Shown here: positions 11,291-22,967 of the stretch, piece by piece
Position numbering within the stretch: the stretch's first letter is position 1
Layout of the letters: each line of letters opens with the position of its first letter
Assembly (NCBI GenBank): GCA_023055425.1
Contig: JALGPY010000008.1
Span: 12,619,501 to 12,683,500 of the forward strand
Origin: Linanthus parryae
Lineage: Eukaryota; Streptophyta; Magnoliopsida; Ericales; Polemoniaceae
Reading direction: 5' to 3'
Length of the DNA stretch: 64,000 nt
Program-made: the position numbers and the translations under genes
Notes under the pieces: generated by a model
What the model was told of the DNA's origin: nothing
Seen by the model: the letters and a program-made list of their open reading frames with translations, nothing else
Databases searched by the model: none

Positions 11291-12866
11291 GCTATCGTCC
11301 ATGCTTGATGACAGACGCATCGCATGGAACAACAATATAAGTATTGCACGATCGTATTGGACCAGTTCATTAACCATGGAAGCAGGAATATGATGCATGT
11401 TCTGCCACTGGGCAGAAATGTGTTTCACTTAAAGGGATTTTCGGCCGGATTATGAGCGGTTGATGAACCAGGACCGGATATCCTAAGTTGTGTTAGCATA
11501 CGGATGAACACTACGGTAAATTCAAACACACTGTAAAGAGCACCATTTCACAAAGGTGACATGACTACCTGAGGACTAATACTTGAGTGGATCGTCTACA
11601 TACCAGAGTGATGGATCATCCCATCCATTAACCACTTAAGAATCGTCTTCGTGGCTTACTTTGGAGAATTGGGACTCGGTAGTCGATGACTGGCAATTTG
11701 ATTGGTGAGCATACGAGACATTGATTGATTGGATTTTAATTGGATTTCTTTTAAGTTGCGTGTTGTTTTATACGTGTATGATATGTTATAATTCTAGTAC
11801 TGGCATAGAGCATGTCACGCAGACACTATCGACTCATTCACATGAGCGACCGCCTTTGCGATATACAGGATAAGTCTGGGTGAGGCAGAAGATGAGACAG
11901 AATCCCGATAAGAGCTAGAAGCCTATGATATGATATGAGACGCCTATCATATATGGCATAAGGCCTGTGATAAGAGCTAGAGGTCTATCATTAGAGCGAG
12001 ACGCCTGTCAGACGGACTCAATTGTCGCATTGGCATATGTTCCAAGGTGAGGTTGGTTTAGGCTAATCGAACATGGTTCAGTACTCTGCGTAAAGAAAGC
12101 CAGGTGAGAGAACTAATTTCAGTTTGCATATGTGTGACATTTCAGTACTCAAGTTGGTAGCCACATGGGTTACTGGACTAAAATCTGCATAGTGGTCCTT
12201 ATGGGATGAGACATTCACTCTGATCAAATTTCAAACACTATGGCGCATAATTTCCCTGAAATAACGCGTGCTTATGAGTGTCTAGAGGTGATGAGTAGAA
12301 TTAGTCCCTGAGATTCCTCATCGTGTGAGCCTCGTCGATCATACAACTATGATTGACACAGTATACCCTTTGTACTCTCATATGTGTTGCAAAGAGACGG
12401 GTTAGTTGTGCTACTTTGGCGTGACACCTTACGGCTATGGATTATTCGGACTTCCGGACACTGCTGTGGAAAGAAGATGAGTCGAATCTGGGCAACACGA
12501 GAATGAAAGGAAAGATTCTCATTGCATTGCTCTTTGTTATTTTCATTAGGCCCACCTACAAGATCCATCAGGATTATGCATGATATGAATATAATAGAGG
12601 AGATGTGGACTCACAGGAACATGGTCTATGGGACATGGCAAGTGTTTGTGATCCACGAGATGACAATTCGCGCGAATCTGGGGAATACGAGAGTTATATT
12701 ATTATTGCATTGTTTTTTTAGGTTGAGCCTTCATGCGCTGGCTCTATGAGTTTGGTGTACGAATCTCCCGAAATGCAGGTACTCTCATCGGTCACACGCC
12801 ACGGCCACAACGGTACTATTTGTAGATGATAGTAGTTGGAGATTGAGGGAGACTAGATGTACTATA

Positions 12867-13387
12867 CACTAAAACCTCAATAAATTATACTCGATAAATT
12901 AATAACATCGATAAAATTAATAATTTGTCCAGTCGCGACTTGGGACCAGTAGAAAATTTGACCCCAATCGATAAAATAATAAGATAATAACTTTTTCGAG
13001 ATTCCAGTGTATATATATTGGTCCCAGCAAAATTATAAATTAATAATTACTAAATGTTTCCAAATTCTATGTTGCGTTCATCTGTAAATCAGCTCATCGC
13101 ACTTAAGCAATTGGGGCATTGTCTTCTCGCATAACAAAAAGTCATGAAAGAGTTGTTTCTGCTTGAAATCGACTGGATTTTGAATGGTATCTGCCACAAT
13201 TTTCTCAATGCTTTGTGAATGTACATTCATTGGATGTTCCTAGGAACTTTTTTTTGTAATTTATTTTCCATCTATAACTAATACACATTGTAACTAGTAC
13301 ATTGGACTTGAGTGCGATATAATAATATCTCAGTAAATTAATCAAATATCCCGGTCCCAATATTATTAATTTATAGAGGTTTTACTG
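12867..13387. mobile_element. Emigrant-like MITE (pogo/Tc1-mariner superfamily), 521 bp
   Basis: The right terminus in reverse complement reads CAGTAAAACCTCTATAAATT, which is the terminal sequence known for Arabidopsis Emigrant. The left terminus is CACTAAAACCTCAATAAATT. TA dinucleotides flank both ends (12865-12866 and 13388-13389), the expected target duplication. At 521 bp it has no transposase frame and would depend on a Lemi/pogo-type transposase. It splits the internal end of LARD A from its LTR. Confidence 0.85.
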
Positions 13388-13417
13388 TATTAGCAGCCCC
13401 ACTGTGCGATTGAGAGA

Positions 13418-13901
13418 TGTTAGAAATTTACGTGATACGCCCTTATGGGGTGCATATGTAATTAGACATAACCTTATGGGGTTAGCTGCAATAAGGCACA
13501 AACCCTAAGGGATTAGGAGCAAAGGCACAAATCCTAAGGGGTTACTTGCGAACAAGGTGGAACTTCTGCCTATATAAGGAGGCAGCCTCCTACTGAATAA
13601 GTCAATAGTAGGAATGCAGAAAACTGTAGAGATCATGTGTTGATCAAATCAGTTCTAGGAACTCTAGTCTCTCTCTTCAACTTACATCCAAGGAGGTGGA
13701 ATGTGGGGTGAATCAAAATGGTTGTCCTCGAGATTCGCACTAGACCGGTGGGAGTAAGACGAAGGTGAAGGCACGCAAAAGCACACAACATCAAAGATCA
13801 TCTTCCGTTGTAATTAGGAGCATATTCGAAGAGGTAACAGATAAATCTTCCGCTTTATTATATTTTTGAGTATATATTTGTTAGATCACCTATGCCCTTC
13901 A
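13418..13901 (+). repeat. LARD A 3' LTR
   Basis: It starts TGTTAGAAATTT after the purine-rich GATTGAGAGA and ends CCCTTCA. It contains CCTATATAAGGAGGC near 13570, matched by CTATATAAGGAG in the inverted copy A'. Both LTRs also share ATCTTCCGCT near the end. The length of 484 bp compares with 466 bp for the A' LTR. Confidence 0.8.
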
Positions 13902-14344
13902 AATAGAGTTAAAAGTAGATATCTGAACTTACTGAAATAAGTAATTCCAAATTAAACTTACTGAATAAGGTGTTATATCAAATTTACAAAAGTATTGAAT
14001 AAACGAAATAATTAAGAGTGCAATGTTCAGGAAAACTACAAGAGATTACTTTTTAAAATATAAAAAGAAGGGTGTTGACCACATGAATTGAACCCTTGAC
14101 GTGTCTCCACCACTGAGACAACTATAACAATATTACAGATTTTTTATCACATATTATATAATATATGTATATAACATAAAATAATATATATATATATACA
14201 TATAATAGTGGTACAAAAAAAATTCAGCTGGGGCGATAGCCGCAACTGGGCATATGTTGAATCCGTCCCTGTTGATTATCAATATGAATCGTAAAGGAAT
14301 CAAAGATATCGCTACTCTACCTTCTTGATTGAAATAAAATATGT
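13902..14344. other. AT-rich spacer, no gene seen
   Basis: Low-complexity AT sequence with a TA-rich microsatellite around 14155-14206. No supported coding frame or RNA gene. Confidence 0.6.
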
Positions 14345-14549
14345 AGAAGAGTAATGATAAGTAGCCCACTCCCGTAGCCAGAACGGTAGCCCGAATGTGA
14401 CGTAGCATGCCACATCAACACATTGTTTGATTTCTTGCCTTTTCTTGTTATTTCTTTTTTTTCCTTTATAAATTTGTTGATGTGGCATGCCACGTCACAT
14501 TCGGCCTACCGTTCTGGCTACGCGAGTGTGCTACTTATCATTACTCTAG
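14345..14549. mobile_element. Foldback MITE, about 205 bp
   Basis: The two halves are inverted copies about 75 bases long: the left arm AGAGTAATGATAAGTAGC.. returns as the right arm ..GCTACTTATCATTACTCT. AATATGT flanks it at 14338-14344 and 14550-14556. This fits a hAT- or Mutator-type MITE. The loop is T-rich and codes for nothing. Confidence 0.75.
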
Positions 14550-14719
14550 AATATGTCATCTACGATATATTTGATATATCCACTGAACTATTAATTAGTT
14601 ATCTAAATTATTATAAATGTGACCATTTTAAGTCCATGTCAACCTACCTAAAGATATAGAGTGGTTGTAGATCATCAAAGGGGATTTGTTACAACAATGA
14701 GATTTCAGTACCTTCTTCA

Positions 14720-15322
14720 TAGGGGTGCAAGTAAAATCAAATAAACTGGTCAAACCGACCGAACCAAATCGATTTTCATGATTTTGGACGGTTTTTAAAG
14801 TTAACTGGTTAACAAATGGTTCAAGTTTTTCACAAATCGGTCTAATCGGTTCGGTTTCGGTTTGTTAGCTAATTATATCAAATGAACCGAATCGAACTGT
14901 TGCGTACACAATATAGTTCTATAATATCAAACATTGTATAAAGTGTATGTCATAATCTATAGAAGTGTATTCCAAGTAGATAGTTTAGTGAACTAAAATG
15001 ATCTGATTGATGTTAGTTTTCTCTATTTTCTCATGCCTTAATTTTTCTCAATCTAAAATCATAATTTTGTGAGTTCTACCATGTTTATTTAATTTATGTC
15101 TTGGTTAAAATATAAATTTTATTGACATACTACTATAATCATCAATGTAAAAGTGACTACACGAACCGGCCGAACCGAACCAAACCGTAACTTTTCGGTT
15201 TGGTTTGGTTCGGTGTATAGTTTCAGACGGTTTGGTTTGTTTAAAAATTAGCAAACCGATATATTCGGTTTGGTTTATGTTTTCTTCACAAACCGCACCA
15301 AACCGAACCGTTTACACTACTA
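14720..15322. mobile_element. hAT-like non-autonomous element, 603 bp
   Basis: The ends are TAGGGGTGCAAGT and, in reverse complement, TAGTAGTGTAAAC. The flanks repeat TTCTTCA (14713-14719 and 15323-15329). Subterminal regions are rich in AACCGAACC and GGTTTGGTT, which fold on each other. The related block near 21740 lacks the element and shows the uninterrupted site. Confidence 0.75.
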
Positions 15323-16437
15323 TTCTTCAGACGGTCGCAGCGGCTTCAGCATTTAGGGAGATTAATAGTTTTGTAAATCGATTGAATTATTTCAGTGGTA
15401 ATCGGTCTTGTTTCTACTATCTAATAAGAAATGTTCTTTTAGGAAATAAAAAGAAGATTCGTGGTTGCGAGAAAGTAATGTTAAGTTACTCATGTCTTAA
15501 ACATTGTTTGACAAAAGAGAAAAATACATATTTATTTGGAGATTATGGTAATGTCCGAACCAGTTTGTGCGCACGTCGAAAGAAAAATACAATATCCCAC
15601 ATATTTCTGTACAAGGGTCAACAACTTCATTAATAAATAAATATATCATTATCGAAATATCAGATTGCATGCAGGCTACTATCATTTGCCACCGTTACAA
15701 GCTGACCTGCACAAACATAATCTGTAGCTACCAAATAAAGCTAAAGAAACGAAAATGTTAAACATAGTAATATAAACATAACTAAAGGCCTAATTTATAT
15801 AAAAAATTAGCGCGGTGCGGATTCTCATGTCTCTCAAATGGCTTTTAAACCATTAGATCAAATCAATTTCAACCATACTCTAATTGATTTGGAAAAATTA
15901 TGTGGAGAGGGAAAGGAAGGTTATGGAAAAAATTATGGGTGATTGATTTGTGAAGTAAATTAATTAATGAGAAGAAAATATAAAGATGAAGAAAATCAAA
16001 TTTTATGGAGAAAAGCGAGAGTGTTTAGGGTGTGGGTGGGAGCACCACTATTTGCTTAGGTTGATTAAAATAGGCTAGGTACTTTGGTTTCACCACTTTA
16101 AGTGGTGACAAGGACCAAAATGATTTAGTAGTTTGGGAGTATGAAAAATATGGTGACTAGGATTAAAAGGATTGAGTAATTTGGGTGTAGGATGGTTTAA
16201 AACATAAAATGGAATAAAGAAAAATGAATCGTTATTAAAATACTGACTTAACTTTTGAGGCATCACAAAAAATAACTCCATGTATACAACAGTAGTACTC
16301 TCTAGGAAAAACTAGAAAGATACAGTACAACGACAATGACTAACACAAAACCAGACTTCTCACACTCTGCCCCTTTTTCAGAAAAAACCACTGCGACCTC
16401 GTCACAAAACCCACGTTCTACCCTCCCCCCACTCCTC
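15323..16437. other. Upstream region of LBD copy 1
   Basis: No gene seen. The left part resembles 21740-21900, so it belongs to the duplicated block. From about 16265 it matches the 5' flank of LBD copy 2 (shared phrase GTATACAACAGTAGTA). A foldback-like pair lies around 16080-16200 (CACTTTAAGTGGTGACAAGG). Confidence 0.5.
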
Positions 16438-16445
16438 TTTATAAC
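16438..16445 (+). promoter_or_regulatory. TATA box of LBD copy 1
   Basis: TTTATAAC lies 70 bases before the ATG, and the equivalent CTTATAACC is conserved upstream of copy 2 (near 25458). A pyrimidine-rich leader follows. Confidence 0.6.
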
Positions 16446-16514
16446 CACAACTCTGCAATGCCAATCTCGCCTCACAAACCATTTTCTCTCATCTCTACAT
16501 TTCCGGTTATTGCC

Positions 16515-17381
16515 ATGAGGGTGAGTTGCAATGGCTGTCGAGTCCTCCGCAGAAGCTGCAGTGAAAACTGCACAATCAGGCCATGCCTCCAGTGGATCCG
16601 AAGTCCCGAATCTCAGGCTAACGCCACTGTTTTCCTTTCCAAGTACTACGGCCGCATGGGACTCGAGAACCTCCTCAAAGCCGGCCCTTGTCACCTCCGC
16701 CCTGGTAATATTTGAGCCACATCTCTGAAATTTACCATAAATGTCGCAATCAAAGCTCATTACATTTTGAAATTGTAAATGACTAACGGTTGTTTTGTTT
16801 CCTGATTTGCAGTGATTTTTAGATCTCTGCTCTATGAGGCTTGCGGGCGAATTGTGAACCCGATCTACGGCTCCGCCGGGTTAGTGTGGTCCGGAGACTT
16901 GAACCTCTGCCAGGCCGCCGTGGAAGCCATACTTAGCGGCACACCGATCGTGCAGGTCCTTCCGAGATCGATGTCTGGCACAATGAGTCCGCTTCTCGAT
17001 ACTGGAAACATCAGGCATGTTTTCAAGGAAGAGGAATCCAAGTCCTCTCGTGATTTGCACAAGCTTAAGAGTCACAGGAAGTTCAAGAGAGCCCCGATGA
17101 GTGGGGCCAAGCTGCAGGCAATAGCTGAGCCGTCTATGGATGAAGCTGCAGCCCGGGTGATTTGTAGTTGGTCGAACAATAAGGATATGGTTTCTGAGTT
17201 GACAAGTCATGAATCAGTGTTGAGTCATGAATCGGAGAAAGGTGAGGGCGGCGTGGAGAGCACATCGACGGAGACGAAGGAGGCGTCGTTGACGATTGAG
17301 GAACAAGGGCGGGCAGGTGGTGACCATGTTGAGCTGGAGCTGACGCTCGGGTTGGAGCCAATTGTGAAGGATAGAAAATGA
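16515..17381 (+). CDS. LBD: Class II LOB-domain transcription factor (LBD40/41/42-like), intact
   Basis: Two exons, 16515-16704 and 16813-17381, with a 108-base GT-AG intron that splits the codon after HLRP. Joined they give 252 residues. The LOB zinc motif C-X2-C-X6-C-X3-C is complete near the N-terminus ([15 protein letters not shown]), followed by [20 protein letters not shown], then [16 protein letters not shown] in exon 2. This start and wording match class II members of the LBD40/41/42 type more than LBD37-39. The C-terminus carries LELTLGL, an EAR-like LxLxL repressor motif. Class II LBDs are nuclear regulators linked to nitrogen and hypoxia responses; any target here is unknown. The TATA box is at 16438. 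It is the only intact member of a local four-copy cluster. Confidence 0.93.
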
Positions 17382-17549
17382 TCAGCGAGGATGAGATGAC
17401 GATGGACGGCGTGGAAGAATCTATGGTGAGATTCAGTTTGCACTGAATTTTTCGGCATAATAGACAGATCCACCGCTCATTAGATTTTCATTTTGGGGGA
17501 GGGGTGGTCTTTTTCTTTTTTTGCTTTATCTATTGTGGGAAGAAAATAA

Positions 17550-17570
17550 GGGGGGGGGGGGGGGGGGGGG
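17550..17570 (+). repeat. G21 homopolymer in LBD copy 1 3' region
   Basis: A run of 21 G lies about 170 bases after the stop. The paralogous copy 4 has only G9 at the same place (near 42447). Length may be affected by sequencing error. Confidence 0.85.
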
Positions 17571-18749
17571 TCAATCCTTTGTAATGGTCTTGCTTTTATC
17601 CTAGTAACTTTTTCTAGTGTGTGCATAATTACTATTTCTGAAATTAATATTGTGTTTAGTATTCTTGTGATAAAGAATTGTGATGAATGAAAATAACGGT
17701 GTGACACATCAAGATTCTTGCCAATAGTTTTGAGTTCATTTCATTTACGTTTAGTAGTAGAAAGACAAATGTCGCTGCCCACGAATTTACTAGGTTTGGT
17801 CTAGATATCCCAAACAAATTTGTTTGGCTTGGTACTTACCCGATATGGGCCCTTCAGCTTCTTCAAAATGATGTAATAGGGATTGCTCATCCTACAATGT
17901 TACATTAATAAGAAGTTGTTCTTTCTCTCAAAATAACGGTGTCACACTCTTTCCAAGTTAAGCATAGGAGGAAAACTAAGTTGGTTATTATGTTAACCAA
18001 GTTGATTAGTGGAGCACGTGAATGTTCATCAGGTGGATTATGTTCAAGTTAGAAAACAGATTTCTTGTTAGGGTTCAGGGATCTAAAACATAGTGATGAA
18101 ATTGATTGTACTTACTCCTATTGGTCATACTTCCCCAAGTGAGTGATTAAGTAATAAGCACTCAAGAGAAGAGAATCATGGACAAACATAGTAGTAGATA
18201 ATTTGATCCATAGATAACTGTTTTTTTTTTTGTTTTTCGTTTTTTTTTTTTTGAATCAAAGATAACTGGTTCGGTATAAATAAAATCAAACTGTTCTGTT
18301 AAATAGGACTGTAAATGAGCGACTATGATGAATAAATTATAAATAATTCAACAAAATCAAAAATTAATCTATGTCCAATTATCTATATCAAAATAAGGCC
18401 ATTGATGTGCTTTAAGTTACTTGATTTTAGGATTGTCTCGTACATACTTTTTGCGAGTTAGTTTCAATGTTTGGTTAATGACATAAAGGGCTGAGCTGTA
18501 ACTGAAAGGAGCAACCCCTTAGATTTGCAGTCTAGATTCATTTGTGAGACTGGAAATTCAATTGTTCTCTCTGGTTCTTGGAGAGTCTCGAAGAAGCGAA
18601 GTAGGGGTTGGAGACATCAACACCAATGCTCGTGTTCTTGCCACGCAGTACAGACATGGAGGAAGTGATTCGGTGTGGCATGCGCCTAGTCCTCCATGGC
18701 TCCACTTATTTTAGATGTTGCTTAGTTCATAATTGTGAGTTTTAATCAT

Positions 18750-19316
18750 AGTTTTAAAAGCCGGACCGGCCGGTAGGACCCGTGAGCCGGGTTCGGTTCG
18801 TAATTCAGACCGCATATGGAAGAATCGGTCAAAAAACGACGGGTTTTGCGGTCCAACCGGTGAACCGGTCGGGTTGAAAACCGGCTAATTTTTTTTTCAA
18901 TAAATTGAAAAAATTGTTGCCACAAGTGTGAAACACTCCAGACCATGTGGGAATCACTCCAGACCATCTCTCTTAGATAGGCAACTTAACCACTAGGCCA
19001 AGAGATCATTTGTTAATGCGAATCAACATTTTTATATATATATTATAAATTTCAAAGTATATTTGTTGTTGAGCATCATAGTTAATATTGTGTGTTTGTT
19101 TATTTTTTTTTAACCTAGCTATTACTATAAAAATATTACTATGCTTAATAAGTTTAAAATTAAAACATTCAAGTATTTTTGGCTATTTTCTATCATATTG
19201 TTATTTTTTTTTATAAAATAATAAATATATATTATTAAATGAACATGCGATTGAATCGGTCCGACCACTAGTCCGACCACGAACCGGTGCGATGGTCGGT
19301 GAGTTTCAAAAACTTT
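18750..19316. mobile_element. MULE- or hAT-like non-autonomous element
   Basis: The ends AGTTTTAAAAGCCGGACCGG and, in reverse complement, AAAGTTTTTGAAACTCACCG are alike. AGTTTTAAT(C/T)AT flanks both sides with one mismatch. The subterminal regions are rich in CCGG motifs. It interrupts the duplicated 3' flank of LBD copy 1, and the copy 4 block lacks it. Confidence 0.55.
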
Positions 19317-19460
19317 AGTTTTAATTATTTCCTTCTAAAAAGCAGTTGCATCCATATAGGTGTGAGTGAGTGAGCCTACAAAAGGAGCAAACTGACATTT
19401 TAAATATGCTGACGGACACATTCTCCCTTCAGTGTGTCGAACTTCAAGTAACTAACACCC

Positions 19461-20944
19461 CTTTATTCGTCTGGTTTGGGAAAATATAATTATTCACTTA
19501 ATTGTTTTAATTTTGATAGTTAATCTGACATGTTTGACAAAGATTGATAAATTCTAAATTTTTTGGGATTATTCGGATCCGGATACTTCTAAAATATTTT
19601 TGTCTCCTACTCATACCCGCCTAGAGACTAACCGGATCAGAAAATGACCCGACCGGATCCGGTTTCTTACCAAATGAACCAACCAAAGAATGACACGTAA
19701 GCTGAAAACACAACCCAAATTTTTTTTTTATCAGCCGGATTCGAGTCAGCAAGATACAGTACAACGACTTCAAACGCTAAATTAGTGGCTCCACTCAGTT
19801 CGTCTTCAAACGGCTTTAGCTTGCCAAACATGTGATAAGATGATCGAACATTTTTTTAACCCAAATTCGCCAAACAAGCACTACACTTCTCCATTTATTG
19901 GGCAGTGCTAATGCCTCATTTAAATAAGGTATAAAGAGAGGGGTTATAAATTCCGAATGTATAAAAAATAAATAAAGAGAGGGGTTATAAATTCCGAATG
20001 TATAAAAAATAAATAAAGAGAGGGGTTTATAAGGATTTGTTTTATGTGTGGCCTCATGACCATTGCTAACTACTAGTAAGCACATAGTTCATCTCTATAT
20101 AAGTATGAAACAAATGGTTCATCACTGAAGTATCAATAAAGACCTCATCACTTGCCACTGTGCATCAATGAGCAAGCAACACGCACTGGAAATAAAGAAA
20201 CAGAGAAAGTACTGAATTACTAATGAAATCGAGGTATTTTTCGGCATGGGCAGAGCCAATCCGTGACACAAGTAGGTACGTGTCCTATCTAAAATTTTAA
20301 AAAAATATAATATTATCTTATGATGTAAAAAAAATCAAATTGTGTTCTACCCAAAATTACAATAGTCCATAGATATTTTAAATTTCTTGCAAGAGTGCCC
20401 CGGGTGTTTCGAATACCTGGTTCCGCGTTTCGGTCATGCTTCTCTAGCCTATAATGGTAAAACTAGTTTGCTCGCTTTTACTACGGTTACTCAGTGGTGG
20501 GAAGTATTGATAATACCACATATCGGGACTTGTGAGGGCTAATATGGTGGGCTCCATTCACCCCATTTTCAACGTTAATACATCACCAAACATGTGAGAG
20601 GTTTATCAATCCTATCTCAGAGCTAATAAGTTAAAAATATTACATTATCAAACATGTGATAGGTTTATCCCAGAACACAAAAGCCAAAAAGTAAACACAC
20701 TATACATGTGCTTGAGCTCCAAAGGACTATACGCATGGTGCCCTCGTGTCGTTCACAGTTTTTGGACCCCAATGCATGGCCATGGGTTTCCACACTACCC
20801 TCTAGGTTCTCTTGAATTACAATTTTATCTGGTAGTACTTGCTGGTTTTGGGAAAATGAGGATTACGTCCCCGGTGATGTGAATTTAAAAATGAATTATT
20901 AATTTCATTTCACCCCATGGGTATGTCATTTTGCACTTAGGTGG
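19461..20944. other. Intergenic region, no gene seen
   Basis: It holds A/T runs, a small tandem repeat (19933-20027) and degraded repeat-like text near 20260-20450. Open frames are short and unsupported. Confidence 0.5.
19933..20027 (+). repeat. 41-bp tandem repeat, 2.3 copies
   Basis: Units starting AAAGAGAGGGGTTATAAATT occur at 19933, 19974 and (partial) 20015. Confidence 0.9.
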
Positions 20945-21682
20945 TTGAACTTAGTTCGTATTCCCATTATGTCTCAAGAATTAGGGCATCCTACTTGTGC
21001 TATAATTAAGCAGATCTTTAAAGAAAAATTCTATAATGATAGCTCACTGTGGCAAGTAAAGTGTTCTTCAGGTTGCTCCTGGTCTTGGAGAAGCCTCATT
21101 GCCGGCAGAGATGTGCTTAAAAACAAGTGGAGATGGAGTAATTTTAATGGTAAGAATATTGATATATGGAAGGATCATTGGCTTGATAGACCCCATAATC
21201 CTTATGTCACTTCTCCTAAAGGTGATCAAGTCAAAGTGTCAAAAGTTTCAGAACTTATAAATGCAGAAATCAGAGAGTGGAACTCTGATCTTGTGAAAAG
21301 ATTATTTAATCATGAAGATGCTGCTATCATTTTATATATGCCTGTTGGAGGAGCTCACTGCAATGATAAGAGAATTTGGTTATTTTCAGTTGATGGATCT
21401 TTATCTGTTAATTCTGTTTATAACCATCTTCTCTTTCGTAAAAAAGCTGATAATCAGATATCTACTGCTCAGCCCTCTTCTAGTTCCAATCTCAATTGGA
21501 AAAGACTTTGGAGTCTCTGTATTGCTCCTAAAATAAAATTCTTTATCTGAAGATTATTATCTTGTTGTCTTCCCACTTCATCAGCTTTAAAAGCTAGAGG
21601 ATGCTCTTCTATTGATGATATTTGTTCCTTATGTGGGATGGATGTTGAGTCAGACTCACATCTCTTCAGATTTTGCAGAGTT
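20945..21682 (+). pseudogene. LINE ORF2 C-terminal fragment (zf-RVT region)
   Basis: About 200 residues read through before a TGA at 21548-21550, after which LINE-like text continues (C-rich SSLCGMDVESDSHLF). The pattern WSWRSLIAGRDVLKNKWRW, DHWLDR, YNHLLFRK and WKRLWSLCIAPKIKFF is typical of the region after reverse transcriptase in plant L1-type LINEs. It is truncated at both ends. The endonuclease and catalytic RT parts are missing. Confidence 0.75.
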
Positions 21683-22596
21683 GTTGTAGATCATCATGAA
21701 ATATTTTTTGTCACAATGAGATTTCAATACTTTTTTCGAACGATCGCGGAGGCTTCAACTTAGAGCAAAATAAATAATTTTGTAAATTGATTGGATTACT
21801 TATGTGTCACTTGGTCTTGTTTCTACAATTTAGAAAATAAGTTTGAGAAACTAATGGTAATTATTTATTTCAAAATCTTGGTTTGACAAAAATGTATTCT
21901 ATCTGCCGGAAGGTTGATCGAATGTTTCTTTCTCTACTTTCTATTCTTAGAAAGATGTTTGAGAAAAAAAAATCCTACCATTATCTTGGTTTTTTATTTG
22001 TATAATGAGTAAATTCACATATTAGATAGATTCTCAATATTTATGGAGTATTACCGCATTGTTGTCGCTTATCATTATTCTGATTTTTTTATACGATATA
22101 AGTAAATGAATAGTTAATTCCTTCGAAATATTACAGAAAAAATAAATATCACAACTTTAGAGTACACTCTAGTTCTTTATGAGAAGTAACATGTATTACT
22201 GTGGAGTCATATTACATGAAAGATTCTCCTGGTGGATCACAACTGTGAGCAACTCAGGCCGACTATCAGTCCAATGTTCCACATTTTCAAAATATAAAGC
22301 ATGTCTTGTTAGTAGTGCGCAATAATATTTTTTCTTTCTACATAAAATGTAAAGTCAGTGTGGTGAAGCGGTGAATAATTCTTCTGATCTCGATCTTCCT
22401 CTTTGGTGTTCTAGGTCTTGTGAATCAATTGCAGTGCATCACCCCAACCTAAAACTTTTTTGTATACTTCCATCGATGCCCATCTCTAATTGTTAATATT
22501 TTATTTTTTATTTTTGCAGCTAGAGTCTCAATCTCTTTGGCTCTAGTTCCCCAATTCATAGTGGTGCCTCGAGGTATGATTAGCTCTCTATTACAG

Positions 22597-22764
22597 TTCT
22601 TCATAGTGATAATTGCTTCGGTTGTGCCCAAATATTTCTCGCAAGATCATGTCTCCGGTGAGGTTCAATTTCTGTTGCGGTTCTTCATAGTGATAATTGC
22701 TTCGGTTGTGCCCAAATTTTTCTCACAAGATCATGTCTCCGGTGAAGTTCAGTTTCTTCATGTC
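22597..22764 (+). repeat. 84-bp tandem duplication
   Basis: Two units starting TTCTTCATAGTGATAATTGC at 22597 and 22681 differ at a few bases. The paralogous block near 35600 has a single diverged unit. Confidence 0.9.
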
Positions 22765-22967
22765 CACATGTGGTCCTTCCATAGTTTTAATAGATTAGAC
22801 ATCTAAATTTAGGAGTGAATTTTCCATTTTGCTTGCATTGATAGATCTGCACTCATTTATGATTTACTCTTTTACTTGAATTCCTTTAGGTAGTTTTTGA
22901 CTTGAACTTCTAGGGCCTCCGCCGAACCACTACTCTCATACTTTAATTTGTGTATATTGGTCTACAG

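Larger units (their letters stand above)
8743..13901 (+). mobile_element. LARD A: large non-coding LTR element, 3' part, with nested insertions
   Basis: The 3' LTR (13418-13901) and the adjacent internal sequence (12230-12860) match, in reverse complement, the right end of the window (62845-64000). Shared landmarks include the box near 12340 (GCCTCGTCGATCAT), the block near 12540 (GGCCCACCTACAAGATC) and a polypurine tract CCCACTGTGCGA..GAGAGA before the LTR. No gag or pol frame is present, which fits a large retrotransposon derivative. The left part (8743-9265) is assigned because it abuts the inserted element at 9266-11290 and would rejoin 11291 across a GCTAT target site. No 5' LTR is seen; the Tat element may have cut it off. 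Confidence 0.65.
16255..19460 (+). repeat. Segmental duplication block: LBD copy 1 and 3' flank
   Basis: The gene and about 2 kb downstream match the region at 42015-43440. Examples are GTTGGTTATTATGTTAACCAAG (17976 and 42694) and GTTACTTGA.TTTAGGATTG (18415 and 43115). The match continues past an inserted element (18750-19316) to the phrase GAACTTCAA.TAACTA near 19440. Confidence 0.8.

Noticed and set aside
16302..16760. 152-codon ORF opposite LBD exon 1
   Set aside because: It is antisense to the LOB zinc-finger exon; the similar frame at 24756-25022 is the same shadow over the inverted relic.
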